A stretch of DNA of 64,000 nucleotides from Methylobacterium phyllostachyos (GTDB lineage: Bacteria > Pseudomonadota > Alphaproteobacteria > Rhizobiales > Beijerinckiaceae): the NCBI RefSeq assembly GCF_900103445.1, contig NZ_FNHS01000004.1, positions 124,001 to 188,000 on the forward strand, written 5' to 3'. Made by a program: the position numbers and the translations under genes. The notes beneath the pieces are model-generated. The model did not search any database and was not told where the DNA came from. It was given only the letters and a program-made list of their open reading frames with translations. Position 1 is the first letter of the stretch, and each line of letters begins with the position of its first letter. Positions 45,321 to 54,315 of this stretch are shown piece by piece.

Positions 45321-47039
45321 CTACTGCCTAGCTGCGGTGGAATGCGGCCGCATCATGCCGCCAATAGCGTCCAGGGGGACGTCGATCACGCACCGCAGGC
45401 CCGCGGGGGCGAAGTCCATCTCCACGCGCCCATCGAGCTCGCGCTCGACGCTGACCCCGATCAGCCGCGTGCCGAAGCCCTTCCTGTCGGGACGCCCGGT
45501 CACGGGACCGCCGGTCTCGACCCAGTCGAGGTGGAGGCGGACCACGCCGCTCTCGCCGACCACCACCCGCCACGCGATGCACACCCGTCCCTCCGCAACG
45601 GACAGCGCCCCGTACTTCGCGGCGTTGGTCACGAGCTCGTGCAGGGTCATGCCGAAGGACAGCGTGTGACGGGCCGGCAGGTCCACGTCCGGCCCTTCGA
45701 CGTGGAAGCGGTCCGGCCCGTCGCGGTAGGGACCGATCTCGCCGTCGAGGACCTCGCGCAGGGGCGCGCCCGACCAGTCGTCCCTGGTGAGCAGGTCGTG
45801 CGTCTTCGACAGGGCGAGGATGCGCGCCTCCAGCCGCTCGCCCGACGCCTCGCCGCCGCGGGTCGACTGGCGGGCCAGCGCCTGCACGGTGGCGAGCGTG
45901 TTCTTCACCCGGTGGTTCAGCTCGTGCAGCATCGTGACCTGCCGGTCCTGCATCTCGCGTCCCCGGGCGATCTCGTCGCGGAGCTCGCCCTCGCGCCGCT
46001 GCAGGGTGCCGGCCATCGCGTCGAGCTTGCGCCCCAGCCGGCCGAACTCGTCGCCGCGGGTCATCCCGATCCGTGCGGTGAGGTCGCCCGTCTGCCAGGC
46101 ATCGGCGGCGCGCAGCAGGCGGTCGAACGGGCGACGGATGAAGAAACGGCCGGCCAGCAGGGCGGCCGCCAGCGCCAGCGCCGCCCCGAGGCCGATCAGC
46201 ATCACTCCTCGGCGCGCGGCCGCATCGACGTCGGCGAAGGCCACGTCCCGGTCGCGCCCGACGGTGACCCATGCCGCGGCGGCCGGGCCCGTGGGTTGGA
46301 CGTTCGCAAGCACGCGCTCCCGGCCGTCGAAGCCGGCGGCGACCCTAACACCCTCGCCACGGGCAAGGACGATGCGCATGCGCTCCCCGGGGACGGTCGT
46401 GCCGACCAACTCTTCGTCGTCGGGGTAGCGCACGATGACGGTGTGGTCCGCGTCCGCGATGGTGAGCGAGGTGCTGGGGTGCCGCAGGTCGCGCCGGAGG
46501 CGGCGGTCGAGCCAGGCGAGGTCCAAGGCCGCCGCGAGGACGGCGACCGTCCGGCCATCGGCATCGCGCAGGGGCCGCGCGAAGTGCAGGACGTCCTTCC
46601 CCGAGACCGTCCCCCGGACGTGCGAGCCCATGACGAACGCATCTTCGGCCAGGACGCGCCGGTGGTAGAGGCGGTCTGCCACGCCGTAGGAGCCAGGAGC
46701 CGAACCGAGGCTGTTGCAGACGACCGCCCCGTCGGGCCGGCTCAGTGAGAAGATGGCGAGTTGCGGGTTATCGCGGGCGACGTCGCGCAGGTAGGCGGTG
46801 CAGCCGACCGGGTCCATCGCGCGCACCGCTGGGTCCCGCGCCACGAAGTCGAGGGCCTGCCGGGCGACCTCGGCCACCTGGGAGAGGTCGTCGGCGACCG
46901 CCCGCGCGGTGGCGAGGGTGTCGGCGCGGACCGCCTCGTCACGGGACGAGCGCAGGGCGTACTCGTTGTAGCCCTGGATCGCGAACGCCGGGGCGAGGGC
47001 GAGCATCACGAGCAGCAGGATGCGGGTGGTCAGGGACAT
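45321..47039 (-). CDS. Membrane HWE histidine kinase with periplasmic Cache sensor
   Basis: A 572-residue kinase from ATG 47039. One membrane helix (about 5-25), a periplasmic double-Cache-like sensor (about 30-270: DPAVRAMDPVGCTAYLRDVA, FSLSRPDGAVVCNS, HFARPLRDADGRTVAV), a second helix (about 283-305), then a HAMP linker (FIRRPFDRLLRAADAWQTGD). The HWE core follows: ELNHRVKNTLATVQALARQS, HELVTNAAKYGALS, DWVETGGP and KGFGTRLIG. It senses an extracytoplasmic small molecule by family analogy. No adjacent partner. Confidence 0.92.
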   Translation of the reverse strand: MSLTTRILLLVMLALAPAFAIQGYNEYALRSSRDEAVRADTLATARAVADDLSQVAEVARQALDFVARDPAVRAMDPVGCTAYLRDVARDNPQLAIFSLSRPDGAVVCNSLGSAPGSYGVADRLYHRRVLAEDAFVMGSHVRGTVSGKDVLHFARPLRDADGRTVAVLAAALDLAWLDRRLRRDLRHPSTSLTIADADHTVIVRYPDDEELVGTTVPGERMRIVLARGEGVRVAAGFDGRERVLANVQPTGPAAAAWVTVGRDRDVAFADVDAAARRGVMLIGLGAALALAAALLAGRFFIRRPFDRLLRAADAWQTGDLTARIGMTRGDEFGRLGRKLDAMAGTLQRREGELRDEIARGREMQDRQVTMLHELNHRVKNTLATVQALARQSTRGGEASGERLEARILALSKTHDLLTRDDWSGAPLREVLDGEIGPYRDGPDRFHVEGPDVDLPARHTLSFGMTLHELVTNAAKYGALSVAEGRVCIAWRVVVGESGVVRLHLDWVETGGPVTGRPDRKGFGTRLIGVSVERELDGRVEMDFAPAGLRCVIDVPLDAIGGMMRPHSTAARQ

Positions 47040-47544
47040 CGTGACGGGCTCGGGCGCCGGCGGGGCCGGCGCGCCGCGGGAGGGTGTCTGAAGCCACCCC
47101 GGGACATGGAAAGGGGAAAATCGTCGATAGATCGATAACGAGCGTCGATGAAGCCGCCATGGGTCTATGCGACGACAGCGGACATGGGGGCGGGAAGCTC
47201 GACCGACAGCATGCCCCATCGTAAGGGTGGCCCGACGAGGCCCGACCGGTTGCACCGGCGAGATGGGTGCGCTCCCTCCCCCTGTACGAACGGGTCTTCC
47301 GTGCCAAAGCCGCAGCGACGGTGATGCTTTCGAGCCGTACGACGACCGCTGACGGAGCCTTGGGCCAAGGCCCGGTTGACCGCTTGGGTCGCGTCTCTAT
47401 TCCTGATTGGGGTGGGAGGTCTGCAAAGGGTGGTTTTGAGCCGTTCCGCTTTCGAGCGTTAGATCAAGGGAAGCGGACTTCCCTGTTCCACTCGCTTCCG
47501 ATCCTTTGCGCCATCACCTCCACGGTGCGGTCGGAGCGTTTGGC
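47040..47544. other. 505-base region without a supportable gene
   Basis: Lies between the start of the membrane HWE kinase and the stop of the receiver gene, both on the reverse strand. It should contain the kinase promoter. Forward frames crossing it have no codon signal or domain I can support. Confidence 0.5.
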
Positions 47545-47928
47545 TCACGCGGCGAAGCTACGGATTGCTGAGATCACCTTACCCTCGCGGAAGGGCTTGT
47601 CGCAGAACACGCCCCGCGCCGGGATGGCGTCGAGGTCCGGCGCCAGGGCACCCGTCAGGACCAGCTCGATGGGCGGCCACCGGTCCCGGATCATCGCCAC
47701 CAGCTTCAGCCCGGTGGTCGAGCCGCGCACGTCGAGATCGGCGAACACCACCCGGATGTCCGTACGCTCCTCCAGGGTGCGGACCGCCGCCTGGGCGGTG
47801 CGTACCACGACCGCGTCGCACCCCGCCTCCTCGACGAAGTCCCGCATGATCCCTGCCAGGATCGGCTCGTCCTGGAGCACGAGCACGACCGCTCGCACCC
47901 CGTCGCCGTTCGCCTCGGTCGTCGTCAT
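47545..47928 (-). CDS. Single-domain response regulator paired with LOV kinase
   Basis: A 127-residue stand-alone receiver. Strand 1 reads VVLVLQDEP, with Gln at the first acidic-pair position (often Glu or Asp) and Asp at the second; the phosphoacceptor region is VVFADLDVRGSTTGLKL and the conserved Lys is in FCDKPF. No output domain. Its ATG overlaps the TGA of the upstream LOV kinase gene (ATGA), so they form a translationally coupled pair, kinase first. Confidence 0.88.
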   Translation of the reverse strand: MTTTEANGDGVRAVVLVLQDEPILAGIMRDFVEEAGCDAVVVRTAQAAVRTLEERTDIRVVFADLDVRGSTTGLKLVAMIRDRWPPIELVLTGALAPDLDAIPARGVFCDKPFREGKVISAIRSFAA

Positions 47929-50648
47929 GAGCGCTGCACCTCGACCATCGGTGCACGCATCACCGCGATTACCCCGTCCGTGTCGTATGTAACGTCGACC
48001 TCGCCCGTTCCGACGAGGCCCGTGCGGATTAGGCGCGAACCGAAGCCCCGTCGGGTCGGCGCCGTCACGGGGGGGCCACCGTGCTCGCGCCACCGCAGCA
48101 CCAACCCCGGCTCCCCCGTCGCGCCGTCGATCCACCACCGTACCTCGACCTGGCCTTCCTCGCCGGACAGGCTGCCGTACTTGGCCGCGTTGGTCGCCAG
48201 CTCATGAAGCAGCAACGACGCCGACAGCGCGGCACTGGGGCCGAGCGCCACGTCAGGGCCATCGAGCGTGAAGCGGCGGGCCTCGGCCGCGGTGCCGAGC
48301 ACCTCCCGGCACACGGTCCGAAGGTCCGCCGCCGTCCAGTCCTTGCGGAGCAACAGGTCGTGGGCCGAGGCCAGAGCCTGGATGCGCTTCTGAAACGCCT
48401 CCACCGGCTCGCGCTCCGGGACGGAACGCAGCGTCTGGTGCGCGATGCTCACGACCATCGCCATCGTGTTCTTGAGGCGGTGGGAGAGTTCGTGGTTCAA
48501 CAGGTCCTGCCGCTCCTCGGCACGCCGACGCTCGACGGCTTGGCGGGTCAGCTCGGCGATCTGGCGGACGAAGGACACCTCCGGTTCGGTCCAGGACCGT
48601 GGCTGGCCGTCATTCACGAAAAGCACTGCCACCGTCCGGCCCTTCTCGACGATGGGTATGTTGACGAGCGTGCGGGCGGAGACCGCTTCCAAGGTCGCGG
48701 CAGAGGCGGAGGTGCGCGGATCCTCGCGTACGTCCGGGATGACGACCGTCCGCCCCTGCCGGAGGTCCTCGGCGTAAAGGCCGTAATCGTCCATGCGGTA
48801 GTGGCCGGCCAGCGTCGGGAAACCCGTCGCGGTCCAGTCCTCCTCCACGACGAAGCTCTCGCCATCCGAGCCAACGGTGCCGTAGCCCACCCGGCCAACG
48901 CCGAGCACGCGACCGAGTATGGCGGCGGCCGCCATCGCTATCGCGTCGGTGTCGATGCCGGCCCGCAGCCTTTCCCCGAGCTCTAGGAGGCCGCTGCGCC
49001 GGGTGTCGGCCTCGACCCGCTCGGTCACCTCCAGGAAGATCACGCCGAAGCGCTCGCCCCCGAGCGGGAAGGCCCGGCCCTCGTACCACCGCGCCAGGGT
49101 GCCGACCTGCCGGACGAACGTCACCGGCTCTCCGGTCTCGACCACGTCGGCGAACTCGTCGACCCAGGCGTCCTCGATGCCCGGGAAGACCTCGCGGATC
49201 GTGCGTCCCACGACGCTATCCGTTGCGATGCCGACGAGCCGGCCCCAGGCGGAGTTGACGTCGACGTAGCGCCAATCCGTGATGCGACCGGTTTGATCGC
49301 GCACGACCTCGCCGACGATGAACCCCTCGCTCAAACGCTCGAACAGGCCGCGCCAGTGGGCCTCGCTCGCCGCAAGACGCTCCTCGAACGACCTCCGCTC
49401 GCTGATGTCGCGCGACACGGACAGGATACGCTCAGGCCGCCCGTCAGGGCCGAAGATCGGCGTCACCTGGACGTCCCACCATTTGGCGTTGCCGAGGAAG
49501 GTGTCCGCGCCCCCCTGGAAGTGGCCGATCCCTCCGTCCCGGGCCGTGGCCAAGGCCGCCAGCGCATCGGCGTTCCCCTGGCCCTGCCAGAAGCTCGGCC
49601 ATGGGCAACCCTTGATGTGATTGAAGTCGCTGACTTCCATCACCTGCATGCCGCCCTCGCTCATGAAGGTCAGGCCGCCGTCGAGATCGAGCACCTTGAT
49701 GCAGTCGGCGGACGATGCCAGGACGCTGCGCATGAACTCGGCGTCGGCCTGTTCCTTGGTGGCAAGGTTGCGCTCCTGCGTGCGGTCGCTGAACGCCTTG
49801 ACGAAACCCCGGTGTGTCCCGTCGAGCCCCCGCAGCGAGGTCATGTCGCCGACCGCATAGAACCGGCCGCCGTCCTTGCGCAGATGCCAGCGCATGTCCT
49901 CGGCATGGCCATCGCGGAAGACGCCGTCCATCTCCTTGCGCATCTGACCGGTCGTTCGATCCTCCGGCGTGAAGATCCGCTCGATGGGCTGCCCGCGCAT
50001 CTCTTCGGCCGACCAGCCCAGGATGCGCGTGGCCCCGACGTTCCAGTCGGTCACCGTGCCGGCGGTGTCGGTGACGATGATCGCCATCTCGCTGGCGCTG
50101 TCGAAGATGGCGCGTTGGCGCGCCTCGCTCTCGGCGATGCGCTCTCGGTTGCGGTGCGCCTCGGTGACGTCGATCTGGCTGCCGAAGCGATAGCGCAGCC
50201 GTCCCTCGCCGTCGAAGACAGGGCCGACGAACAGGGCGTTGACGAAGGGCGTGCCGTCGCGACGGTGGTTGGTGATCTCGACGGTAAGGTCGCGGTTTTC
50301 CCGGAGGGCGGTGCGGATGGCGTCGACGCGGTCGGGCTCAGTGTCGGGCCCCTGGAGAAAGCGGCAGTTTCGCCCGACGACCTCGTCGATTCCGTAGCCC
50401 GTAAGGTCGAGGAAAGCCCGGTTGGTGAAGACGATCGGGTCGTCGTCCTGGTTGGGATCCGTCAGGATCATCGGCAGGCCGGTCTTGTCGACGGCGGAGA
50501 ACAACACGTCGGTGTCGGTCGATGCTGGGCGTGGGTGCGGGTAGGATGGGCTCGGGCCGTGGTCCGGTCGGTCGGCCAACTTCGCCCTCAGGCGGCGGAC
50601 CTCTGCCTCAAGCTCCTCGCGCGAGAGGTATCGCAAATCGTTATCCAT
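47925..50648 (-). CDS. LOV-PAS-PAS-PAS-GAF HWE histidine kinase, probable blue-light receptor
   Basis: A 907-residue soluble kinase (ATG 50648; ATG 50681 possible). After a short N-terminal coiled coil, a LOV domain (about 45-165) carries the intact photochemical motif GRNCRFLQGPDTE, plus NHRRDGTPFVN. Its cysteine forms the flavin adduct in LOV receptors. Three PAS domains and a GAF domain (about 555-700) follow, then the HWE core: ELSHRLKNTMAMVVSIAHQT, HELATNAAKYGSLS, WREHGGPP, RRGFGSRLIRTGL. It overlaps the receiver gene. Confidence 0.92.
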   Translation of the reverse strand: MDNDLRYLSREELEAEVRRLRAKLADRPDHGPSPSYPHPRPASTDTDVLFSAVDKTGLPMILTDPNQDDDPIVFTNRAFLDLTGYGIDEVVGRNCRFLQGPDTEPDRVDAIRTALRENRDLTVEITNHRRDGTPFVNALFVGPVFDGEGRLRYRFGSQIDVTEAHRNRERIAESEARQRAIFDSASEMAIIVTDTAGTVTDWNVGATRILGWSAEEMRGQPIERIFTPEDRTTGQMRKEMDGVFRDGHAEDMRWHLRKDGGRFYAVGDMTSLRGLDGTHRGFVKAFSDRTQERNLATKEQADAEFMRSVLASSADCIKVLDLDGGLTFMSEGGMQVMEVSDFNHIKGCPWPSFWQGQGNADALAALATARDGGIGHFQGGADTFLGNAKWWDVQVTPIFGPDGRPERILSVSRDISERRSFEERLAASEAHWRGLFERLSEGFIVGEVVRDQTGRITDWRYVDVNSAWGRLVGIATDSVVGRTIREVFPGIEDAWVDEFADVVETGEPVTFVRQVGTLARWYEGRAFPLGGERFGVIFLEVTERVEADTRRSGLLELGERLRAGIDTDAIAMAAAAILGRVLGVGRVGYGTVGSDGESFVVEEDWTATGFPTLAGHYRMDDYGLYAEDLRQGRTVVIPDVREDPRTSASAATLEAVSARTLVNIPIVEKGRTVAVLFVNDGQPRSWTEPEVSFVRQIAELTRQAVERRRAEERQDLLNHELSHRLKNTMAMVVSIAHQTLRSVPEREPVEAFQKRIQALASAHDLLLRKDWTAADLRTVCREVLGTAAEARRFTLDGPDVALGPSAALSASLLLHELATNAAKYGSLSGEEGQVEVRWWIDGATGEPGLVLRWREHGGPPVTAPTRRGFGSRLIRTGLVGTGEVDVTYDTDGVIAVMRAPMVEVQRS

Positions 50649-50818
50649 AGAGAAGTTCGCCTGCACCCCGGCAATCGGCATCGTCCATGGGCGAGGCTGA
50701 TAGCGAAGCACCGACGCCTCGTCACTGCGGCGTTCCGGTCAACGTCTTGGTGGAATTCGCCATTCAAGATTGTCCGGCGAAAGCGCAGGAGGGGATCCGC
50801 CACCCTGTCGGCCTATCG

Positions 50819-51276
50819 TCAGGCTCGTGACTGCAGGCTCTTCATCGGCACGCTCACCACGCAACTGACGCTCTCGACCCGGTAGTCGATGGCGACCCGT
50901 CCGCCGCCCATCCCGCGCTCGATCAGGCGCGAGCCGAAGCCCTTGCGGTCCGGCGGTGCGACCGGGGGCCCGTCCCGCTCCCGCCAGTCCAGCCGGAACT
51001 CGGCATCCTCCCCGTCCCCGGTCACGCTCCAGTCGAGGTCGACACGGCCGGCCGCAGTGGAGAGGGCTCCATACTTGGTCGCGTTGGTCGCGAGCTCGTG
51101 CAGCACCAGCCCGAGCATCAGCGCCGCGCTCGGCCCGATGAACAGGTTCGGCCCGGAGATGTGGAACCGACCGGCCTTGTCCTCGTGCAGCGCAAGCGTC
51201 CCCCGCACGAGGTCGCGGACGTTGGCTGTCTCGGAATGCCCGAGCAGCAGCACGTCGTGCGCCTTGCCGAGACCGC
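50819..51276 (-). pseudogene. C-terminal fragment of an HWE histidine kinase
   Basis: Reverse-strand sequence from about 51276 encodes only the end of an HWE kinase: GLGKAHDVLLLGHSETANV, VLHELATNATKYGALS, DWRERDGPP, KGFGSRLIERGM and a normal stop at 50819. The phosphoacceptor histidine and all sensor domains that should precede GKAHD are missing. Upstream of that point the DNA belongs to a forward-strand kinase, so the 5' part was lost by recombination. No start codon or promoter is attached. Confidence 0.75.
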
Positions 51277-51289
51277 GCGGCCCGACCGC

Positions 51290-52837
51290 ATGGCGGTGCA
51301 GCACTACAACATCCGTCGCCCGGACGGCACCTTCGAGGAGCGGCACTGGCGGCCGCTGTCCGTGCCCGTGTCCGGGCCCGGCGGCGAGGTCGTCAGCCTG
51401 ATCCACTACGTTGAGGACGTGACGGACGAAGTCGTCGGAGCCCGCACCGCGAAGACCGCGCTGACCGCGAGCGAGGCGCGCTACCGCGCCATCGTCGAAA
51501 GCTCCGTCGACTACGCCATGATCGCCACCGACCTCGACGGGACGGTCACCACCTGGAACACCGGGGCAGAGCACGTCCTCGATTGGACCGCCGCCGAGAT
51601 GGTCGGAAGGAACGCCGACCGGTTCTTCACCCCGGAGGACCGCATCGCCCGCATCCCGCAGCAGGAAATGCACGGCGCGCTCACGGAGGGTCGCGGGGCC
51701 GACGAGCGCTGGCACCTGCGCAAGGGCGGAGAGCGCTTCTGGGCCAGCGGCGAGATGATGCCGCTCCGGGACGAGGACGGCGCGGTCGTCGCTTTCCTCA
51801 AGATCCTGCGCGACCGCACCCGTCAGCGGGAAACCGAGATGGCCCTGGAACGCCAGGGGGCCCTGCTGCGCACGGTCACCGACCACGTCAGCGAGGCGGT
51901 GTTGCGGCTCGATCCCGACGGGACGATCCAGTTCGCGAACCCGGCCGCCGAGCGGTTGTTCGGCTGGCCGGCGGAGGACCTGCGCGGCCGCAACTTCCAC
52001 GACACCGTGCACCACAGCCACCAGGACGGGCGTCCGTTCCCGGCCGGGGACTGCGTCTTCGTCCGGGCCCTGCGCAACGGGACCCGTGTCGCGTCCGAGC
52101 CGGCCGTGTTCTTCCGGAGGGACGGCAGTCCGGTTCCCGTCGAGTGCAGCAGCGTCCCGTTCCGGCTCGGGGAGGAGGCCGCCGGGGCGGTGATGACCGT
52201 CACCGACGCGACCGAACGCAGGCGGGCCCGGGAACAGCAGCAGGTGGTCAACCGCGAGCTTTCCCACCGCATGAAGAACGTGCTCGCCGTGGTGCAGGCC
52301 ATCGCCGCCCAGACGATGCGCAACGCCGCCGACCTCGCCTCGGCGAGCGAGGCCCTCGCCGCGCGGCTGGTCGCGCTGGGCAGGGCGCACGACATCCTCC
52401 TCGACGAAGCGACGGACGGGGCGGAGATGCACGCGCTGACGGCGGCGGCGGTGGGCCTGTACGACAACCGCCTGCCTGGGCGCTTCGCACTGGACGGCCC
52501 GGCACTGGCGGTCGGAGAGGCCGCCACGGTGTCGCTCACGCTCGTGCTGCACGAGCTCGCGACGAATGCGGCCAAGTACGGGGCGTTGTCGACCGCGGAG
52601 GGGTCGGTCTCCATCGCGTGCACCGTGACGCGCGACGGCCTGGAGCCCACGTTCCGCCTGACCTGGACGGAACGGGGCGGTCCCCCGGTGCTGCCGCCCA
52701 CCCGCAAGGGGTTCGGCTCCCGCCTGATCGCGCGGGGTCTGTCCGGCGGGAGCGTCGGCCGCGTCGAGACGACCTACGAGCCGGGCGGCCTGGCCTGCGT
52801 CCTGACCGCGCCGCTGGCCGAGGTCGAGGAGCGATAG
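51290..52837 (+). CDS. PAS-rich HWE histidine kinase, 5'-truncated
   Basis: An open frame of 515 codons from ATG 51290. It starts inside a PAS domain (VQHYNIRRPDGTFEERHWRP is the second half of such a domain), followed by two complete PAS domains (about 65-180 and 190-305). A complete HWE core follows: ELSHRMKNVLAVVQAIAAQT, HELATNAAKYGALS, TWTERGGPP, KGFGSRLIARGL. The catalytic part is whole, so a shortened kinase might still be made, but the missing PAS half and the abrupt junction near 51,277 suggest a recombined, promoterless gene. Confidence 0.75.
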   Translation: MAVQHYNIRRPDGTFEERHWRPLSVPVSGPGGEVVSLIHYVEDVTDEVVGARTAKTALTASEARYRAIVESSVDYAMIATDLDGTVTTWNTGAEHVLDWTAAEMVGRNADRFFTPEDRIARIPQQEMHGALTEGRGADERWHLRKGGERFWASGEMMPLRDEDGAVVAFLKILRDRTRQRETEMALERQGALLRTVTDHVSEAVLRLDPDGTIQFANPAAERLFGWPAEDLRGRNFHDTVHHSHQDGRPFPAGDCVFVRALRNGTRVASEPAVFFRRDGSPVPVECSSVPFRLGEEAAGAVMTVTDATERRRAREQQQVVNRELSHRMKNVLAVVQAIAAQTMRNAADLASASEALAARLVALGRAHDILLDEATDGAEMHALTAAAVGLYDNRLPGRFALDGPALAVGEAATVSLTLVLHELATNAAKYGALSTAEGSVSIACTVTRDGLEPTFRLTWTERGGPPVLPPTRKGFGSRLIARGLSGGSVGRVETTYEPGGLACVLTAPLAEVEER

Positions 52838-53128
52838 GCCCTCGCCGCCGAGCTCCTTTCGCCCCGATAGGTCTTGAGCCGACGACGTGGTTCGCGCCCC
52901 TCGACGTGGCCAGGCCCCGACTTCTCGACCTCGGCTGAAACTTTCCGGACCTCGCCACCGTAACGAGCGAGGTCCAGGCACGGCGCGGAAAGCGGTTTCC
53001 GACGCCCGACGGGTTGCGCGCGGATCGCGCCCTTGTTGATTTATCCTATAAGACTCAGGAACTTAAGGGAATTTCATCTCTTGGACCCGAACTGGGAGGC
53101 GGAGCCCTCCCATTCCAGGAGACATCCC

Positions 53129-53362
53129 ATGAAGATCACCACCCTCGCGCTCGCCGCCTCGGTCCTCGGCGGCCTCGCGCTCGGAACCGGCGCCGCCTCC
53201 GCCGCCCCGATTGGCCCGAACGGCCTTCAGGCCGCCCCGGCCGGCATTACCCAGGTCCGCATGAGCAGCAGCGAGCGCATGATGATGAAGAAGCGCATGA
53301 TGCATAAGAAGATGATGAAGCGCCGGATGATGAAGAAGAAGATGATGATGAACCGCATGTAA
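53129..53362 (+). CDS. Secreted Met/Lys/Arg-rich peptide, MrpX-like
   Basis: A 77-residue protein from ATG 53129 with AGGAG upstream. A Sec signal peptide (TLALAASVLGGLALGTGAASA) is followed by about 20 ordinary residues. The last ~30 residues are almost only Met, Lys and Arg in repeating MM-KK-R blocks, with 14 methionines. It is the first gene before a membrane cytochrome and an exported molybdoenzyme. In Azospira suillum a methionine-rich periplasmic peptide, MrpX, next to YedY1/YedZ1 soaks up hypochlorite and is regenerated by methionine sulfoxide reduction. The same role is inferred here from layout and composition. Confidence 0.75.
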   Translation: MKITTLALAASVLGGLALGTGAASAAPIGPNGLQAAPAGITQVRMSSSERMMMKKRMMHKKMMKRRMMKKKMMMNRM

Positions 53363-53427
53363 GCGGTCCCTCGGGAGGCGTGGGCCGGATTTCGGCCCGC
53401 CCCCTTTCTGTTTTCGGAAGGCGACGC

Positions 53428-54315
53428 TTGCCCCGTACTTACCTCACGCGCACCGCTCCCGACACGGCGGAGGTCGAGCGCCGCCGATTTATGTTCCGGC
53501 ACCCCGCCGTCATCCGGGTCACGCACTGGGTCAACGCCCTATGCCTGCTCGTCCTGCTGATGAGCGGCCTGCAGATCTTCAATGCCCATCCCGCCCTGTA
53601 CTGGGGCAAGGTATCGACCTTCGACACGCCCCTCATGGCGATGTCCCAGACCGAGGACGACCCGCCGAAAGGCGTCACCACGGTCCTGGGCCGCACGTTC
53701 GACACCACTGGCTTGCTCGGCTCGTCCGACGGCGCCGACGGCGAGCCGGCCGACCGCGGTTTTCCGTCGTGGCTGACCCTGCCAAGCGACCAGGACCTCA
53801 CCGGTGGCCGCTCCTGGCACTTCTTCTTCGCCTGGGCCTTCGTCCTGAACGGCGCCCTCTACCTGCTGTACGGGCTGTTCAGCGGCCAACTCAGGTTCCG
53901 GGTCGTGCCCCAGCGGGATCAGGTCAGGCACTTCGCAGCCTCGGTGCGGGAACACCTGACCCTGCGCTTCCCGCAGGGCGACGAGGCAAAGCGGTACAAC
54001 GTCATCCAGAAGCTGACCTACGCCGTGGTGCTGTTCGTGTTGCTGCCGGTGCAGGTGCTGGCCGGCCTGGCGATGTCGCCGGCGATGGATGCCGCCTTTC
54101 CCTTCCTCCTGACCCTGTTCGACGGGCGGCAATCGGCGCGCACAGTCCATTTCGTCGTGGCGGCCCTGCTGGTCCTGTTCGTCGTCGTCCACGTCGCCCT
54201 GGTCGTGCTCTCGGGCTTCTGGAACAACATGCGCGGCATGCTCACCGGCTGGTTCGTGATCGAGCGCAAGGTCGAGCCGGCCCCTGCCGCGGACGGTACG
54301 GGAAGCGCCCCATGA
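53428..54315 (+). CDS. Cytochrome b561-like membrane electron-transfer subunit
   Basis: A 295-residue four-to-five-helix membrane protein. I choose TTG 53428 because GGAAGG lies seven bases upstream; ATG 53491 is also possible. Heme-ligand-type histidines sit in helices: VIRVTHWVNALCL, SWHFFFAWAF, and TVHFVVAALLVLFVVVHVAL. The fold resembles bacterial b561 and thiosulfate-reductase/hydrogenase cytochrome b subunits, which pass quinol electrons to a periplasmic enzyme. Its stop overlaps the ATG of the molybdoenzyme gene, so the two are coupled, as YedZ- and YedY-type partners are. Confidence 0.85.
   Translation: MPRTYLTRTAPDTAEVERRRFMFRHPAVIRVTHWVNALCLLVLLMSGLQIFNAHPALYWGKVSTFDTPLMAMSQTEDDPPKGVTTVLGRTFDTTGLLGSSDGADGEPADRGFPSWLTLPSDQDLTGGRSWHFFFAWAFVLNGALYLLYGLFSGQLRFRVVPQRDQVRHFAASVREHLTLRFPQGDEAKRYNVIQKLTYAVVLFVLLPVQVLAGLAMSPAMDAAFPFLLTLFDGRQSARTVHFVVAALLVLFVVVHVALVVLSGFWNNMRGMLTGWFVIERKVEPAPAADGTGSAP

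Noticed and set aside
53060..53085. GGAAC element upstream of the Met-rich gene as a possible ECF sigma promoter
   Set aside because: No CGTT or similar second box at 16-17 bases; only the first box fits, so a sigma factor cannot be inferred.
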